Shown: positions 23,420-34,496 of the stretch, piece by piece
How positions within the stretch are numbered: position 1 is the stretch's first letter
How the letters are laid out: each line of letters opens with the position of its first letter
Assembly (NCBI GenBank): GCA_023055505.1
Contig: JALIRH010000049.1
Span: 1,860,001-1,924,000 of the forward strand
Direction of reading: 5' to 3'
From: Callipepla californica brunnescens
Taxonomy: Eukaryota; Chordata; Aves; Galliformes; Odontophoridae
Length of the DNA: 64,000 nucleotides
Program-made: the position numbers and the translations under genes
The notes under the pieces: generated by a model
What the model was told of the DNA's origin: nothing
Seen by the model: only the letters and a program-made list of their open reading frames with translations
Databases searched by the model: none

Positions 23420-23600
23420 ATGCAGTTTTTGTACTCCACTGTATAACTGGTGCTGAGTGGACTAAGTGTTTTCATGTACCTTAGAGCATGTTGGCGTCTT
23501 TTTAAGCTCCTCATGTTCAGCATGGGAGTCATATCTGCATACAGCTGCTTTAGTGTGCTGATGGGGTTACCCCCCCTCCCGCCTAAACAGCCTGGCTAAT

Positions 23601-25322
23601 ATGACAGATTATACGGCATTTGGATTGGTTTCCAGGTACTCTTTTCAGGTTTTTACCTATCTTCAAGGTGTCAGCCTGGCAACTGTGTTATCTGTTTTCC
23701 TGAATGTACTCTGTGCAATGGTATTTTACATCCAGTGGCGGAAGCCTTCCTCAGAACCAGAGGGTGTTGAATGGCAGGGAAGGTGGGAAAAGTTAGGGAA
23801 GAAATTAGAAGCGTGGGGACCCCCGATGCAATGTGATTTTGATCTTGAGCACCTGCGGGATCCTGAGACATTCAGTGAGTGTTTAGGTCAGGAGTCATGT
23901 GACTCAGGCAGATCTGAGAAGGAACGGATTGTTTGGGGCTTGGCTTGTGCTTATCGAGCTATAATTGATATTCTGGAGAGAAATGGTTTCCAAACCGAGG
24001 TTCAGAACAAAAATGAAAACCTTGAGGTTAAACCTGACCAGTCACAGGAAGCACCGGCATCCGTGTCGGTTGCCCCTGTGGAAGGCCAGAAATGGAAACT
24101 TGTGTCCTCTCGGCTAGAACGGAAAGAAGAAGAAGCAGAGAAAAAAAAGGAAGATCCAGGTGAGGGGCCCTCTTCAGCACCAACACCACCACCACCACCT
24201 AAAAAGGCCACTAAGGAAGGTGAGAAACGTGGAGACGACAGAGATGAGAAAGAAGAGGAAGATCCAGGTGAGGGGCCCTCCTCAGCACCACCACCACCAC
24301 CACCACCTAGAAAGGCCACTAAGAAAAGTGTGAGACATGGAGAGGACAGTGATAATGAAGAAATCACCATTACTACTATTCGTTGGCCCCTAAAGATGAC
24401 TGAAATCCAGGGTTCAAGAAAGGAGTTTGTACGGCGCTCAGATGAACCTATTGTCACCTGGTTGCTGCGGTGTTGGGACAACGGTGCCAGCAGCGTGTCC
24501 CTAGATGGCAACGAAGCCCGCCAACTGGGAAGCATTGCTCGAGACCCAGCTATCGACAGAGGGATTAGTAGATGTTTGAGTGGAGTTGCTACCCTCTGGG
24601 AACGAGTACTAGTAGCTGTAAAGGAGAGATTTCCTTACAAAGACGATCTGGAGCCTAAGGTGGAAAGATGGAATACTGTGGAGAAGGGCGTCCAATTTTT
24701 GAGAGAAATGGCTGTAGTAGAGATGCTGTACGATCCTACTTTCATCCCTAACAATCCACACCAGGAGAGCGATCCTGAGAAAGCATGGTGTAAAGCTGAT
24801 GTGTATCGGAAGCTCTCAAAAACAGCACCAGAAAGGTACGCAAGTACACTGGTAGCAACATTCAATATACTCGAGGGCCGAAACAGAAGACTCCCATTTC
24901 ATGAAGTGGTTACTACACTTCAAAACTTTGAACAACAACTTCCACCATCACACGTTTCCATTGCAGCTGTATCATCGGTAGCAGGAGAAGTCAGTGACAT
25001 AAAGAAGATACTGCAAATGATACTGGAGGAATTGTCCTTACTGATGAACCGGGATGGACCTGTGTCAGTATCAGAAACACCGGATGAAGACGGGGATGAT
25101 CCAAAGAATCTGATGGAGAAACTGATCAAACTGATAAAAGTCTCAGCCATCAAAGGCAACCGCCTCTCTGCTCGAGCAGATGACAGCAGTAACTTCATGT
25201 CGCGTGTGTCCATGTGGAGCTTCTTACGAGAAAATGGAGAGGACATGAAGAAGTGGCATAAAAAACCCACCCCTGCACTACAAGAACGTGTGAGAGAATT
25301 ACAGCAGAGATCAAGCTGCTGA
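23601..25322 (+). CDS. ERV Gag with N-terminal membrane segment, intact frame
   Basis: 573 codons without interruption. A hydrophobic stretch at about residues 23-44 (ATVLSVFLNVLCAMVFYIQW) lies where most Gags have a myristoylation signal. It is followed by VEWQGRWEKLGKKLEAWG. The middle (about 185-255) is a charged Glu/Lys region with two tandem copies of an EDPGEGPSSAP plus poly-Pro plus KAT unit; the related Gag at 55669-57415 has one. The capsid-like part includes FVRRSDEPIVTWLLRCWDNG. No CCHC zinc knuckle is visible. It ends at TGA 25320-25322, close to the end of the related Gag. The open frame suggests selection, or recent insertion. Confidence 0.85.
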   Translation: MTDYTAFGLVSRYSFQVFTYLQGVSLATVLSVFLNVLCAMVFYIQWRKPSSEPEGVEWQGRWEKLGKKLEAWGPPMQCDFDLEHLRDPETFSECLGQESCDSGRSEKERIVWGLACAYRAIIDILERNGFQTEVQNKNENLEVKPDQSQEAPASVSVAPVEGQKWKLVSSRLERKEEEAEKKKEDPGEGPSSAPTPPPPPKKATKEGEKRGDDRDEKEEEDPGEGPSSAPPPPPPPRKATKKSVRHGEDSDNEEITITTIRWPLKMTEIQGSRKEFVRRSDEPIVTWLLRCWDNGASSVSLDGNEARQLGSIARDPAIDRGISRCLSGVATLWERVLVAVKERFPYKDDLEPKVERWNTVEKGVQFLREMAVVEMLYDPTFIPNNPHQESDPEKAWCKADVYRKLSKTAPERYASTLVATFNILEGRNRRLPFHEVVTTLQNFEQQLPPSHVSIAAVSSVAGEVSDIKKILQMILEELSLLMNRDGPVSVSETPDEDGDDPKNLMEKLIKLIKVSAIKGNRLSARADDSSNFMSRVSMWSFLRENGEDMKKWHKKPTPALQERVRELQQRSSC

Positions 25323-25324
25323 AA

Positions 25325-25973
25325 TTGGAAGTGTCTCAAATAGACTTGAACTGGCAGAACAAAGGAGAGTTATTTTTAGCTCGGTGGGCCCATGAGACCT
25401 CGGGACATCAAGGAAGGGATGCGACCTATAAGTGGGCTAGAGACCGAGGGGTGGACTTAACTATGGATGTCATCGCACAGGTTACCCATGACTGTGATAC
25501 ATGTGCCATAATTAAACAGGCCGAGAGGATGAAACCTCTCTGGCAGGAAGGGAGATGGCAGAAGTATAAATATGGGGAGGCGTGGCAGGTTGATTATATC
25601 ACCTTGCCGCGATCTCGCAATGGTAAGCATTATGTGCTCACCATGGTGGAGGCGACCACTGGGTGGCGGGACATTTAAGCATTGGGAGAAAAATCTGTCA
25701 GAAGCCACCTGGTTGGTCAACACTAGGGGATCAGTGAACCGAGATGGTCCTACACAATCCAGCTCCCTACAGGGGGAGATAAGGTCCCTGTAGTACATGT
25801 GAAGAGTATGTTGGGAAAAGCAGTGTGGGTCCTTCCAGCCTCTGGAAAGGGCAAAACCCTCCGTGGAACAGTTTTTGCGCAGGGACCTGGGTGCACCTGG
25901 TGGGTAATGGATAAAAATGGGGATGTCCAGTGTGTACCACAAGGGAATTTGATGCTGGGGGAGTGCAGTCTGT
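25325..25973 (+). pseudogene. Integrase remnant of the gag-only ERV
   Basis: Opens with the integrase N-terminal zinc-binding part (RWAHETSGHQGRDATYKWA ... CDTCAIIK) and enters the core (AWQVDYITLPRSRNGK, VEATTGW). It then jumps to sequence equivalent to the end of the core (TFKHWEKNLSEATWLVNT) in a shifted frame, and on to the C-terminal part. A deletion removes the second Asp and the Glu of DD35E. The upstream pro-RT-RNase H block is also gone, deleted between the Gag end and the integrase start. Confidence 0.85.
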
Positions 25974-26095
25974 GATTCCATGTGTAAATGTATATATGTG
26001 TAGATATCTTTGTATGTAATCTGTGTTATTACTGTTTTTGGTTCTCTATAGATCTGTGTTAAGCATGATGTGATGATGTGGAATAAGGGGTGGAA

Positions 26096-26528
26096 TGTTG
26101 TGGTTTTGTGGTTTTGATGCCGGTATTCCACATCAGAACATCATGCAGGCGGTTAAGGAGTTAATGCTGTGGGAGCAGGGGAGGGGCGGAGCTCCGCACC
26201 AGACACCAGGCCCGCGCTTTTTGGTGGCGCGCTCTCCGGGCGGCTGTGAGGAGTTCAGCACGTGTAACGTAAGCTCCCAGTTTTCCGGTTTGGAAAATTT
26301 GTCTCTCTCTCTCAATTGTTCAATTTTATTAGATTTAGTAAAGTTACCGTTCCTTCTCAGATCGTGCCGTTGTGTTTTTCTTTACAGACCCTCAATCCCC
26401 TCTGTTTTCCCCTCCCCCTGGAGCGTGAGGCTCTGCTGAGGCGGCCGCGCGGCAGTTTTTTTTTCTCTCCCTTTCTTTTACCCTTCTCGGTTCCCTCTTG
26501 GGTTACTGTCACGGATAACACCGTGACA
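26096..26528 (+). repeat. 3' LTR of the gag-only ERV
   Basis: 433 bp, preceded by the purine tract GAATAAGGGGTGGAA (26081-26095). It ends ACCGTGACA, and the next base begins the minisatellite (GGCCCCATTGAG). Confidence 0.9.
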
Positions 26529-27350
26529 GGCCCCATTGAGTTCTATGGCCCCATTGAGTTCGATGGCCCCATTGATTCCTATGGCCCCACTGATTCCTAT
26601 GGCCCCATTGATCCCTATGGCCCCATTGATTCCTATGGCCCCATTGATTCCTATGGCCCCTTTGAGTTCTATGTCCTCATTGAGTTCTAAGGCCCCATTG
26701 ATCCCTATGGCCCCATTGAGTTCTATGTCCCCATTGAGCTCTAGGGCCCCATTGATACCTATGGCTCCATTGATACCTATGGCCTCATTGATTTTTACTG
26801 CCCCATTGAGTTCTATGACCTCACTGATTCCTATGGCCCCATTGAGTTCTATGGCCCAATTGATCCCAATGGCGACATTGAGTTCTATGGCCCCATTGAG
26901 TTCTACGGCCCCATTGATCCGTATGGCCACATTGATTCCTATGGCCGCATTGATTCCTGTGGTCCCATTGATCCCTACGGCCCCAATGATCCCTACAGCC
27001 CCATTGAGTTCTACGGCACCATTGATTCCTAAGGCCCCATTGATTCCTATGGCCCCTTTGATTCCTATGGTCCGATTGATCCCTACGGCCCCTTTGAGTT
27101 CTATGGCCCCTTTGAGTTCTATGGCCCCTTTGATTCCTATGGCCCCATTGATTTTAATGGCCCCTTTGATTTCTATAGTCCCATTGATCCCTACGGCCCC
27201 ATTGAGTTCTATGGCCCCATTGAGTTCTATGGCTCAATTGATGCCTATGGCCTCATTGATCCCTATGGCCCCATAGAGTTCTATGGCCCCATTGATCCCT
27301 ATGGCAAATTGATTCCTATGGCCCCATTGATCCCTACGGCCCCATTGAGT

Positions 27351-27960
27351 TCTTGGCCCCATTGAGTTCTATGGCCCCATTGATTCCTATGGCCCCACTG
27401 ATTCCTAAGGCCCCATTGATTCCTATGGCCCCATTGAGTTCTATGGCCCCATTGATTCCTATGGCCCCATTCATGTTTCTGGCCTCATTGATTCCTATGT
27501 CCCCATTGATTCCTATGGTCCCATTGATCCCTATGGCCCCATTGATCGCTATGGCCCCATTGATCCCTATGGCCACATTGATCCCTATGGCCCCATTGAT
27601 TCCTATGTCCCCTTTGATTCCTATGGCCCCATTGATCCCTACGGCCCCATTGAGTTCTTGGCCCCATTGAGTTCTATGGCCCCATTGATTCCTATGGCCC
27701 CACTGATTCCTAAGGCCCCATTGATTCCTATGGCCCCATTGAGTTCTATGGCCCCATTGATTCCTATGGCCCCATTCATGTTTCTGGCCTCATTGATTCC
27801 TATGTCCCCATTGATTCCTATGGTCCCATTGATCCCTACGGCCCCATTGATCGCTATGGCCCCATTGATCCCTATGGCCACATTGATCCCTATGGCCCCA
27901 TTGATTCCTATGTCCCCTTTGATTCCTATGGCCCCATTGATCCCTATGGCCCCATTGATT
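27351..27960 (+). repeat. Tandem 305-bp higher-order duplication in the array
   Basis: The run beginning at a shortened unit (TTCTTGGCC, lacking one A) near 27350 recurs at 27655 with the same rare variants in order, including CATTCATGTTTCTGGCCTC and ATTGATCGCTATGG. The period is 17 monomers less one base. Only isolated differences separate the two copies, so the duplication is recent. Confidence 0.9.
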
Positions 27961-29119
27961 CCTATGGCCCCATTGATTCCTATGGTCCCATTGATCCCTA
28001 TGGCCCCATTGATCCCTATGGCCCCATTGATTCCTATGTCCCCTTTGATTCCTATGGCCCCATTGATCCCTATGGCCCCATTGATTCCTATGGCCCCCTT
28101 GATTCCTATGGTCCCAAAGACCCCTATAAGCCCATTGAGTTCTATGGCCCCATTGAGTTCTATGTCCCCATTGATCCCTATGGCCCCATTGATCCCTATG
28201 GCCCTTTTGAGTTCTATGTCCCCGTTGAGTTCTATGGCGCCAATGATCCCTATGGCCCCATTGATACCTATGGCCACATTGATTCCTATGGCCCCATTGA
28301 TTTTTATTGCCCCATTGAGTTCTATGACAACATTGATTCCTATGGCCCCATTGAATTTTATGGCCCAAATGATCCCAATGGCCCAATTGATCCCAAAGGC
28401 CCAATTGATCCCAATGGCCCCATTGATCCCTATGGCCCCATTGAGTTCTATGGCCCCACTGATCCCTACGGCCCCATTGATCCCTATGGCCCCATTGATT
28501 CATATGGCCCCATTGATTCCTATGGTCCCATTGATCCCTACGGCCCCAATGATCCCTACGGCCCCATTGAGTTCTATGGCACCATTGATTCCTAAGGCCC
28601 CCTGCATTCCTATGGTCCCATTGATCCCTACGGCCCCTTTGAGTTCTATGGCCCCATTCATTCCTATGGCCCCATTGATTCCAATGGCCCCATTGATTCC
28701 TATGGCCCCATTGATTCCTATGGTCCCAAAGATCCCTATGGGCCCATTGAGTTCTATGGCCCCATTGAGTTCTATGGCCCCATTGATCCCTATGGCCCCT
28801 TTGATCCCTACGGCCCCATTGTTCCCAACGTCCCCATTGAGTTCTCTGTCCCCATTGAGTTCTATGGCCTCATTGATACCTATGGCCCCATTGATTCCTA
28901 TGGCCCCATTGATTTTTACTGCCCCATTGAGTTCTATGGCCACATTGATTCCTATGGCCCCATTGAGTTCTATGTCCCAATTGATCCCAATGGCCCCATT
29001 GATCCCTATGGCCCCATTGAGTTCTATGACTCCATTGTGTTCTGTGGCTCCATTGATCCCTAGGGTCCCATAGATCCCTATGGCCCCATTGAGTTCTATG
29101 GCCCCATTGATTCCTATGG

Positions 29120-29300
29120 CCCCATTGAGATCTATGGCTCCATTGAGTTCTATGGCTACATTGATCCCTATGGTCCCATAGATCCCTATGGCCCCATTGA
29201 TTCCTATGGCCCCATTGAGATCTATGGCTCCATTGAGTTCTATGGCTACATTGATCCCTATGGTCCCATAGATCCCTATGGCCCCATTGATTCCTATGGC
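29120..29300 (+). repeat. Tandem 90-bp duplication in the array
   Basis: Five monomers with the rare variants ATTGAGATCTATGGCTCC, GGCTACATTG and CCCATAGATCCC occur twice in succession, at about 29125 and 29215. Confidence 0.85.
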
Positions 29301-30541
29301 CCCGTTGATTCCTATGGCCCCATTGATTCCTAAGGTCCCATTGTTTCCTATAATCCCATTGATCTCTGTGGCCCAGTTGATCCTTATGTCTCCATTGATT
29401 CCTATGATCGCATTGATCCCTATGGCCCTTTGATCCCTATGGCCCCATTGATTCCTATGTCCCCATTGATCCCTATGGTCTCATTGATCCCTATGGCCCC
29501 ATTGATCCCTATGGCCCCATTGATTCCTATGGCCCCATTGATTCCTATGGTCCCAAAGATCCCTATGGGCCCATTGAGTTCTCTAGCCCCATTGAGTTCT
29601 ATGGACACATTGATCCCTATGGCCCCTTTCAGTTCTATGTCTCCATTGAGTTCTATATCCCCATTGATCCCTATGGCCCCATTGATCCCTATGGCCCCAT
29701 TGATTCCTATGGCCCCATTGATTTTTACTGCACCATAGAGTTCTATGACCACATTGATTCCTATGGCCCCATTAACTTCTATGGCCCAATTGATCCCAAT
29801 GGCCCCATTGAGTTCTATGGCTCCATTGATTCCTATGGCCCCTTTGATCCCTATGGCCCCATTGAGTTCTATGGCCCCATTGAGTTCTCTGTCCCCATTG
29901 AGTTCTACGGCCCCATTGATCCCTATGGCCCCATTGATTCCTATGGCCCCTTTGATTCCTATGTTCCCATTGATCCCTATGGCCCCATTGAGTTCTATGG
30001 CCCCATTGATCCCTATGGCCCCACTGATTCCTATGGCTGCATTGATTCCTATGTCCCATTGATCCCTATGGCCCCATTGAATCCTGTGGCCCCATTTATC
30101 CCTATGGCCCCACTGAGTTCTGTGGCCTTACTGATTCTGATGGCCCCATTGAGTTCTATGGCCCCACTGATCCCTATGGCCCCATTGATCCCTATGGCCC
30201 CATGGATCCCTATGGCCCCATTAATTCCTATGGCCCCATTAATCCCTATGGCCCCTTTGAGTTCTATGGCCGCATTGATTCCTATGGCCCAATGATCCCT
30301 ATGGTCCCATTGATTCCTTCGGCCCCATTGAGTTCCATGGCCCCATTTATCCCTATGGCCCCACTGAGTTCTATGGCCCCACTGATTCCTATGGCCCCAT
30401 TTATTCCTATGGCCCCACTGATCCCTATTGCCCCATTGATCCCTATGGCCTCATTGATCCTTATTGCCCCATTAATTCCTATTGCCCCATTGAGTTCTAT
30501 GGCCGCATTGATTCCTATGGCCCCATTGATCCCTATGGCCC

Positions 30542-30929
30542 TGTAGTTAAGTGAAAAACTTAGAAAGATGCTGTGGCGGTTACCAGACAGAAATAGGACC
30601 CACAGGGGCCCCTTGACTCCTGGGAAACCATGGTAACACTATCTTGAAGGTGAGAGAAGATTAACAATTAAGGCCAAATATGGAGAAGACAAGACATGCC
30701 ACAGATCTATTGGGTAGAGTTAACCATAGCATAGGTGATTGGTAGTACTGTGATGAAGAAGGTTTTAAGAAGAGTGTGTTGCTGACAATAAACGCCATTT
30801 GCTGCTCACCGCATCGGTGTATGGATGCAGTCATTTGGCCCGGTCAGGCGGGTCTTGTGCACAGACTCTAGAGGGACCGTAAATCGTAGGATACACGTTG
30901 GGAAAGACAACAAAAGGATAAAGGCAACA
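30542..30929 (+). mobile_element. Alpharetrovirus-like (EAV/ALV type) solo LTR inside the array
   Basis: 388 bp from TGTAGTTAAG to AAAGGCAACA. The segment with AATAAACGCCATTTGCTGC at 30787 and the following CTCACCGCATCGGTGTA strongly resembles the R region and polyadenylation signal of avian alpharetrovirus LTRs. The minisatellite resumes immediately after it. The bases before (TGGCCC) and after (CGGCCC) could be a 6-bp target duplication with one change. Confidence 0.8.
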
Positions 30930-33106
30930 CGGCCCCATTGATTCCTATGGCCCCAATGATTCCTATGGTCCCATTGATCCCTATGGCCCCGTTGAGTTCT
31001 ATGGCCCCGTTGAGTTCTATGGCCCCATTGACTTCTATGACTCCATTGATTCCTATGGCCCCACTGATTCCTAAGGCCCCATTGATTCCTATGGTCCCAT
31101 TGATCCCTAAGGCCTCATTGATCCCTATGGCCACATTGAGTTCTATGACCCCACTGATCCCTATGGCCCCATTGATTCCTCTGGCCCCATTGATCCCTAA
31201 GGCCCCATTGATTCCTATGGCCTCATTGATTCCTGTGGCCCCACTGATCCCTATGGCCCCATCGATCCCTATGTCCCCATTGATTCCTATGGCCCCACTG
31301 ATTCCTATGGCCCCATTGAGTTCTATGGCCTCATTGATTCCTATGGCCCCATTGATCCCTATGGCCCCATTGAGTTCTACGGCCCCATTGATACCTATGG
31401 CCCCATTGATTCCTATGGCCCCATTGATTCCTGTGGCCCCATTGATTCCTGTGGCCCCATTGATCCCTGTGGCCCCATTGATTCCTATGTCCCCATTGAT
31501 CCCTGTGGCCCCATTGATCCCTATGGCTCCATTGATCCCTATGGCTACATTGATTCCTATGGCCCCATTGATCCCTATGGCCCCACTGAATTCTATGGTC
31601 CCACTGATTCCTATGGCCCCATTGATTCCTATGGTCCCATTGATTCCTATGGTCCCATAGATCCCTATGGCCCCATTGAGTTCGATGGCCCCATTGATTC
31701 CTATGGTCCCATTGATCCCTATGGCCCCATTGAGTTCTATGGCCCCATTGATTCCTATGGTCCCATTGATCCCTAAGGCCCCATTGATTCCTATGGCCCC
31801 ATTGATCCCTATGGCCCCATTGATGACTATGGCCTCATTGATTCCTATGGCCCCATTGATCATTATGTTCTCATTGATTCCTATGGCCCGATTGATTCCT
31901 GTGGCCCCATTGATCCCTATGGCTCCATTGATCCCTATGTCCCCATTGATTCCTCTGGCCCCATTGATCCCTATGGCACCATTGATCCCTATGGCCCCAT
32001 TGATTCCTATGCCCCATTGATTCCTATGGCCCCATTGATTCCTATGGCCCCACTGATTCCTATGGTCCCATTGATCCTTGTGGCCACATCGATTCCTATG
32101 GCCCCATTGATTCCTATGGCCCCATTGATTCCTACGGCCCCATCGATCCCTATGGCCCCATTGATCCCTATTTCCCCATTGATTCCTATGGCCCCACTGA
32201 TTCCTATAGTCCCATTGATCGCTGTGGCCCCATTGATCCCTATGGTTTCATTGATTCCTATGGCCCCATATATTCCTATGGCCCCATTTATCCCTATGTC
32301 CCCATTGATGACTATGGCCTCATTGATACCTATGGCCCCATTGATCACTATGGTCTCATTGATTCCTATGGCCCCATTGATTCCTATGGTCCCACTGAGT
32401 TCTATGGCCCCATTGATCCCTATGGTCCCATCAATCCCTACGGCCCCATCGATCCCTATGGCCCAATTGATTTCTATGGCCCCATTGATTCCTATGGTCC
32501 CACTGATCCCTATGGCCCCATTGATTCCTGTGGCCCCATTGATTCCTGTGACCCCATTGATCCATATGGCCCCATTGATGCCTATGGCCCCATTGATTCC
32601 TGTGGACCCATTGATCCCTATGCCCCATCGATCCCTATGTCCCCATTGATCTCTATGACCCCATTGATTCCTATGGCCCCATTGATTCCTATGGCCCCAT
32701 TGATTCCTATTGCCCATTTGATTCCTGTGGCCCCATTGATCCCTATGGCCCCATCGATCCCTATGTCCCGATTGATCCCCATTTCCCGATTGATTTCTAT
32801 GGCCCCATTGATCCCTATGGCCCCATTGATTCCTATGGCCCCATTGATTCTTACGGCCCAATTGATTCCTATGGCCCCATCGATTCCTATGGCCCCATTG
32901 ATCCCTATGGCCCCGTTGATTCCTATGGCCCCATTGATCCCTATGGCCCCATTGATTCCTATGGCCCCATTGATCCCTATGGCCCCATTGATCCCTATGT
33001 TCCCATTGATTCCTATGGCCCCATTGATTCCTATGGCCCCATTGATTCCTATGGCCCCATTGATCCCTGTGGCCCCATTGATCCCTGTGGCGACATTGAT
33101 CCATAG
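30930..33106 (+). repeat. 18-bp minisatellite array, second block
   Basis: About 120 further copies of the 18-bp unit, with more homogeneous ATTGATTCCTAT and ATTGATCCCTAT types than the first block. It ends GACATTGATCCATAG directly against the 3' tail of the minus-strand CR1 in copy B. The same junction occurs inverted at 63476. Confidence 0.98.
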
Positions 33107-34107
33107 ATTCATAGATTCATGAGGTTGGAAAGGGCCTAGAAGATCATCTAGTCCAACCATCCTCACACCACTATCCCTACCAACCAAGCTACTAAGTCAA
33201 ATCCCTCAGCATTTCATCTAAACGCTTCTTGAACAGCGCTAGGGACAGTGCCTCAACCCCCTCCCCTAGGCAGGCCATTCCAGTGCCGAACAACTCTCTC
33301 AGAGAAAAAATTTTTCCTCAAGTCTAATCTAAATCTTCCCCAACACAACTTGTGGCCATTCCCTCTCGTCCTGTCATTAGTTACCTGGGAGAAGAGGCCG
33401 ACCCCCTCCTCACCACAGCCTCCCTTCAGGAAGTGGTAGAGTGCAGTGAGGTCTCCTCTAAGCCTCCTTTTCTCCAGGCTAAACAATCCCAGCTCCCTCA
33501 GCCGCTCCTCCTAAGACTTGTGCTCCAGACCCCTCGCAGCTTTGTCACCCTTCTCTGAACACGTTCCAGGGCCTCGATGTCTCTCTTGTAGTGAGGGGCC
33601 CAACACTGAACACAGTACTCGAGGTACAGGGGATGATCCCCTCCCTGCTCCTGCTGGCCACACTGTTCCTAATCCAGGCCAGGATGCCGTTGGCCTTCTT
33701 GGCCACCTGGGCACACTGCCGGCTCACGTTGGGCATCAACCAACACCCCCAGGTCCTTTTCCTCTGTACACTCCTCAAGCCGTTCTGCCCCAAGCCTATA
33801 GCATTGCATGGGGTTATTGTGGCCAAATACAGCACCCGGCACTTGGCCTTATTGAACCTCATCCCATTGAGCTCAGCCCAACTGTCTAGCCTATCCAGAT
33901 CCCGCTGAAGGGCCTCCCTACCCTCAGGCACATCCACACATCCTCCCAGCTCGGTGTCATCCGCAAACTTACTGAGGGTGCACTCAATCCCCTCATCCAG
34001 GTCATCAATAAAGAGATTAAACAGTATGGGCCCCAATACCGACCCTTGGGGGACACCACTCGTGACAGGACGCCAGCTGGACTTAACACCGTTCGCCACC
34101 ACGACAG
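33107..34107 (-). mobile_element. CR1 LINE fragment, copy B
   Basis: Minus-strand CR1 of about 1 kb from its 3' tail (ATTCATAGATTCATGAGG) into the RT domain, with the [11 protein letters not shown] and FADDTELGG motifs. It is 5'-truncated at the AT-rich tract. Frames are broken several times. It is the complete counterpart of the fragment at 1783-2311. Confidence 0.93.
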
Positions 34108-34496
34108 TATAAACATATATATCTTTACACAAATATACAAATTTAGATTTTTTTATATAAATATATAAATTTATCTTTTTATATGAATACATAAATTTAT
34201 CTTTTGATGTAAATATATAAAAGTATACTTCTCAAAAGAGCTGTCAGGCTCCAGAACGTGCAGCCCGGGGAGGTGTTGCAGACACCGACCCCGGGGCTGT
34301 GAAGGAGCGTTTCGCCCTCGCTCTGAGGGCCACGGTTCAGTAGAACTGCTGGGGATGGCGTGACCTCGTAGGTTGGGTTCTCCGAACGCTGCTGCCAATT
34401 GCCCAGCCCTCCAGTTTGGCGAGATCTCTCAGCAGGACGTCCTAAGGGAGTCAGGAGCTCACCCCAAATCCGTGCGATCCGCAAACCTGCTCAGTG

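Larger units (their letters stand above)
22954..26528 (+). mobile_element. Gag-only two-LTR endogenous retrovirus
   Basis: LTR, primer site, complete gag, small integrase remnants, purine tract, LTR. Protease, RT and RNase H and most of integrase are deleted, so the element is not autonomous. Gag is clearly related to that of the larger provirus at 51798-58203. The two LTRs differ at roughly ten sites by eye. The left flank matches copy B's unoccupied sequence at 47083. The right flank is the 18-bp minisatellite, so no target duplication exists and the 3' flank has been exchanged. Confidence 0.9.
26529..30541 (+). repeat. 18-bp minisatellite array, first block
   Basis: About 220 head-to-tail copies of an 18-bp unit with consensus GGCCCCATTGATTCCTAT. 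Main variants replace ATTCCTAT with ATCCCTAT or AGTTCTAT and GGCCCC with GGTCCC or GTCCCC. Because 18 is a multiple of three, long stop-poor frames appear on both strands (MAPLIP or MAPLSS hexapeptides on plus; INGAIG and QWGHRN on minus). These are consequences of the repeat, and I do not call them genes. Longer duplications are nested inside (27351-27960, about 29120-29300). Confidence 0.98.

Noticed and set aside
24002..24535. 177-codon minus-strand Ser/Gly-rich frame opposite gag
   Set aside because: Product of the reverse complement of the Pro/Glu-rich repeats; no other support.
27658..29073. 471-codon plus-strand frame of MAPLIP-like hexapeptides, and minus-strand INGAIG or QWGHRN frames, as proteins
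   Set aside because: They follow directly from an 18-bp repeat lacking stop codons; start codons and ends change with every indel and there is no sign of gene structure.
26529..33106. CRISPR-like regular repeat
   Set aside because: Units are contiguous with no unique spacers, and the DNA is vertebrate.
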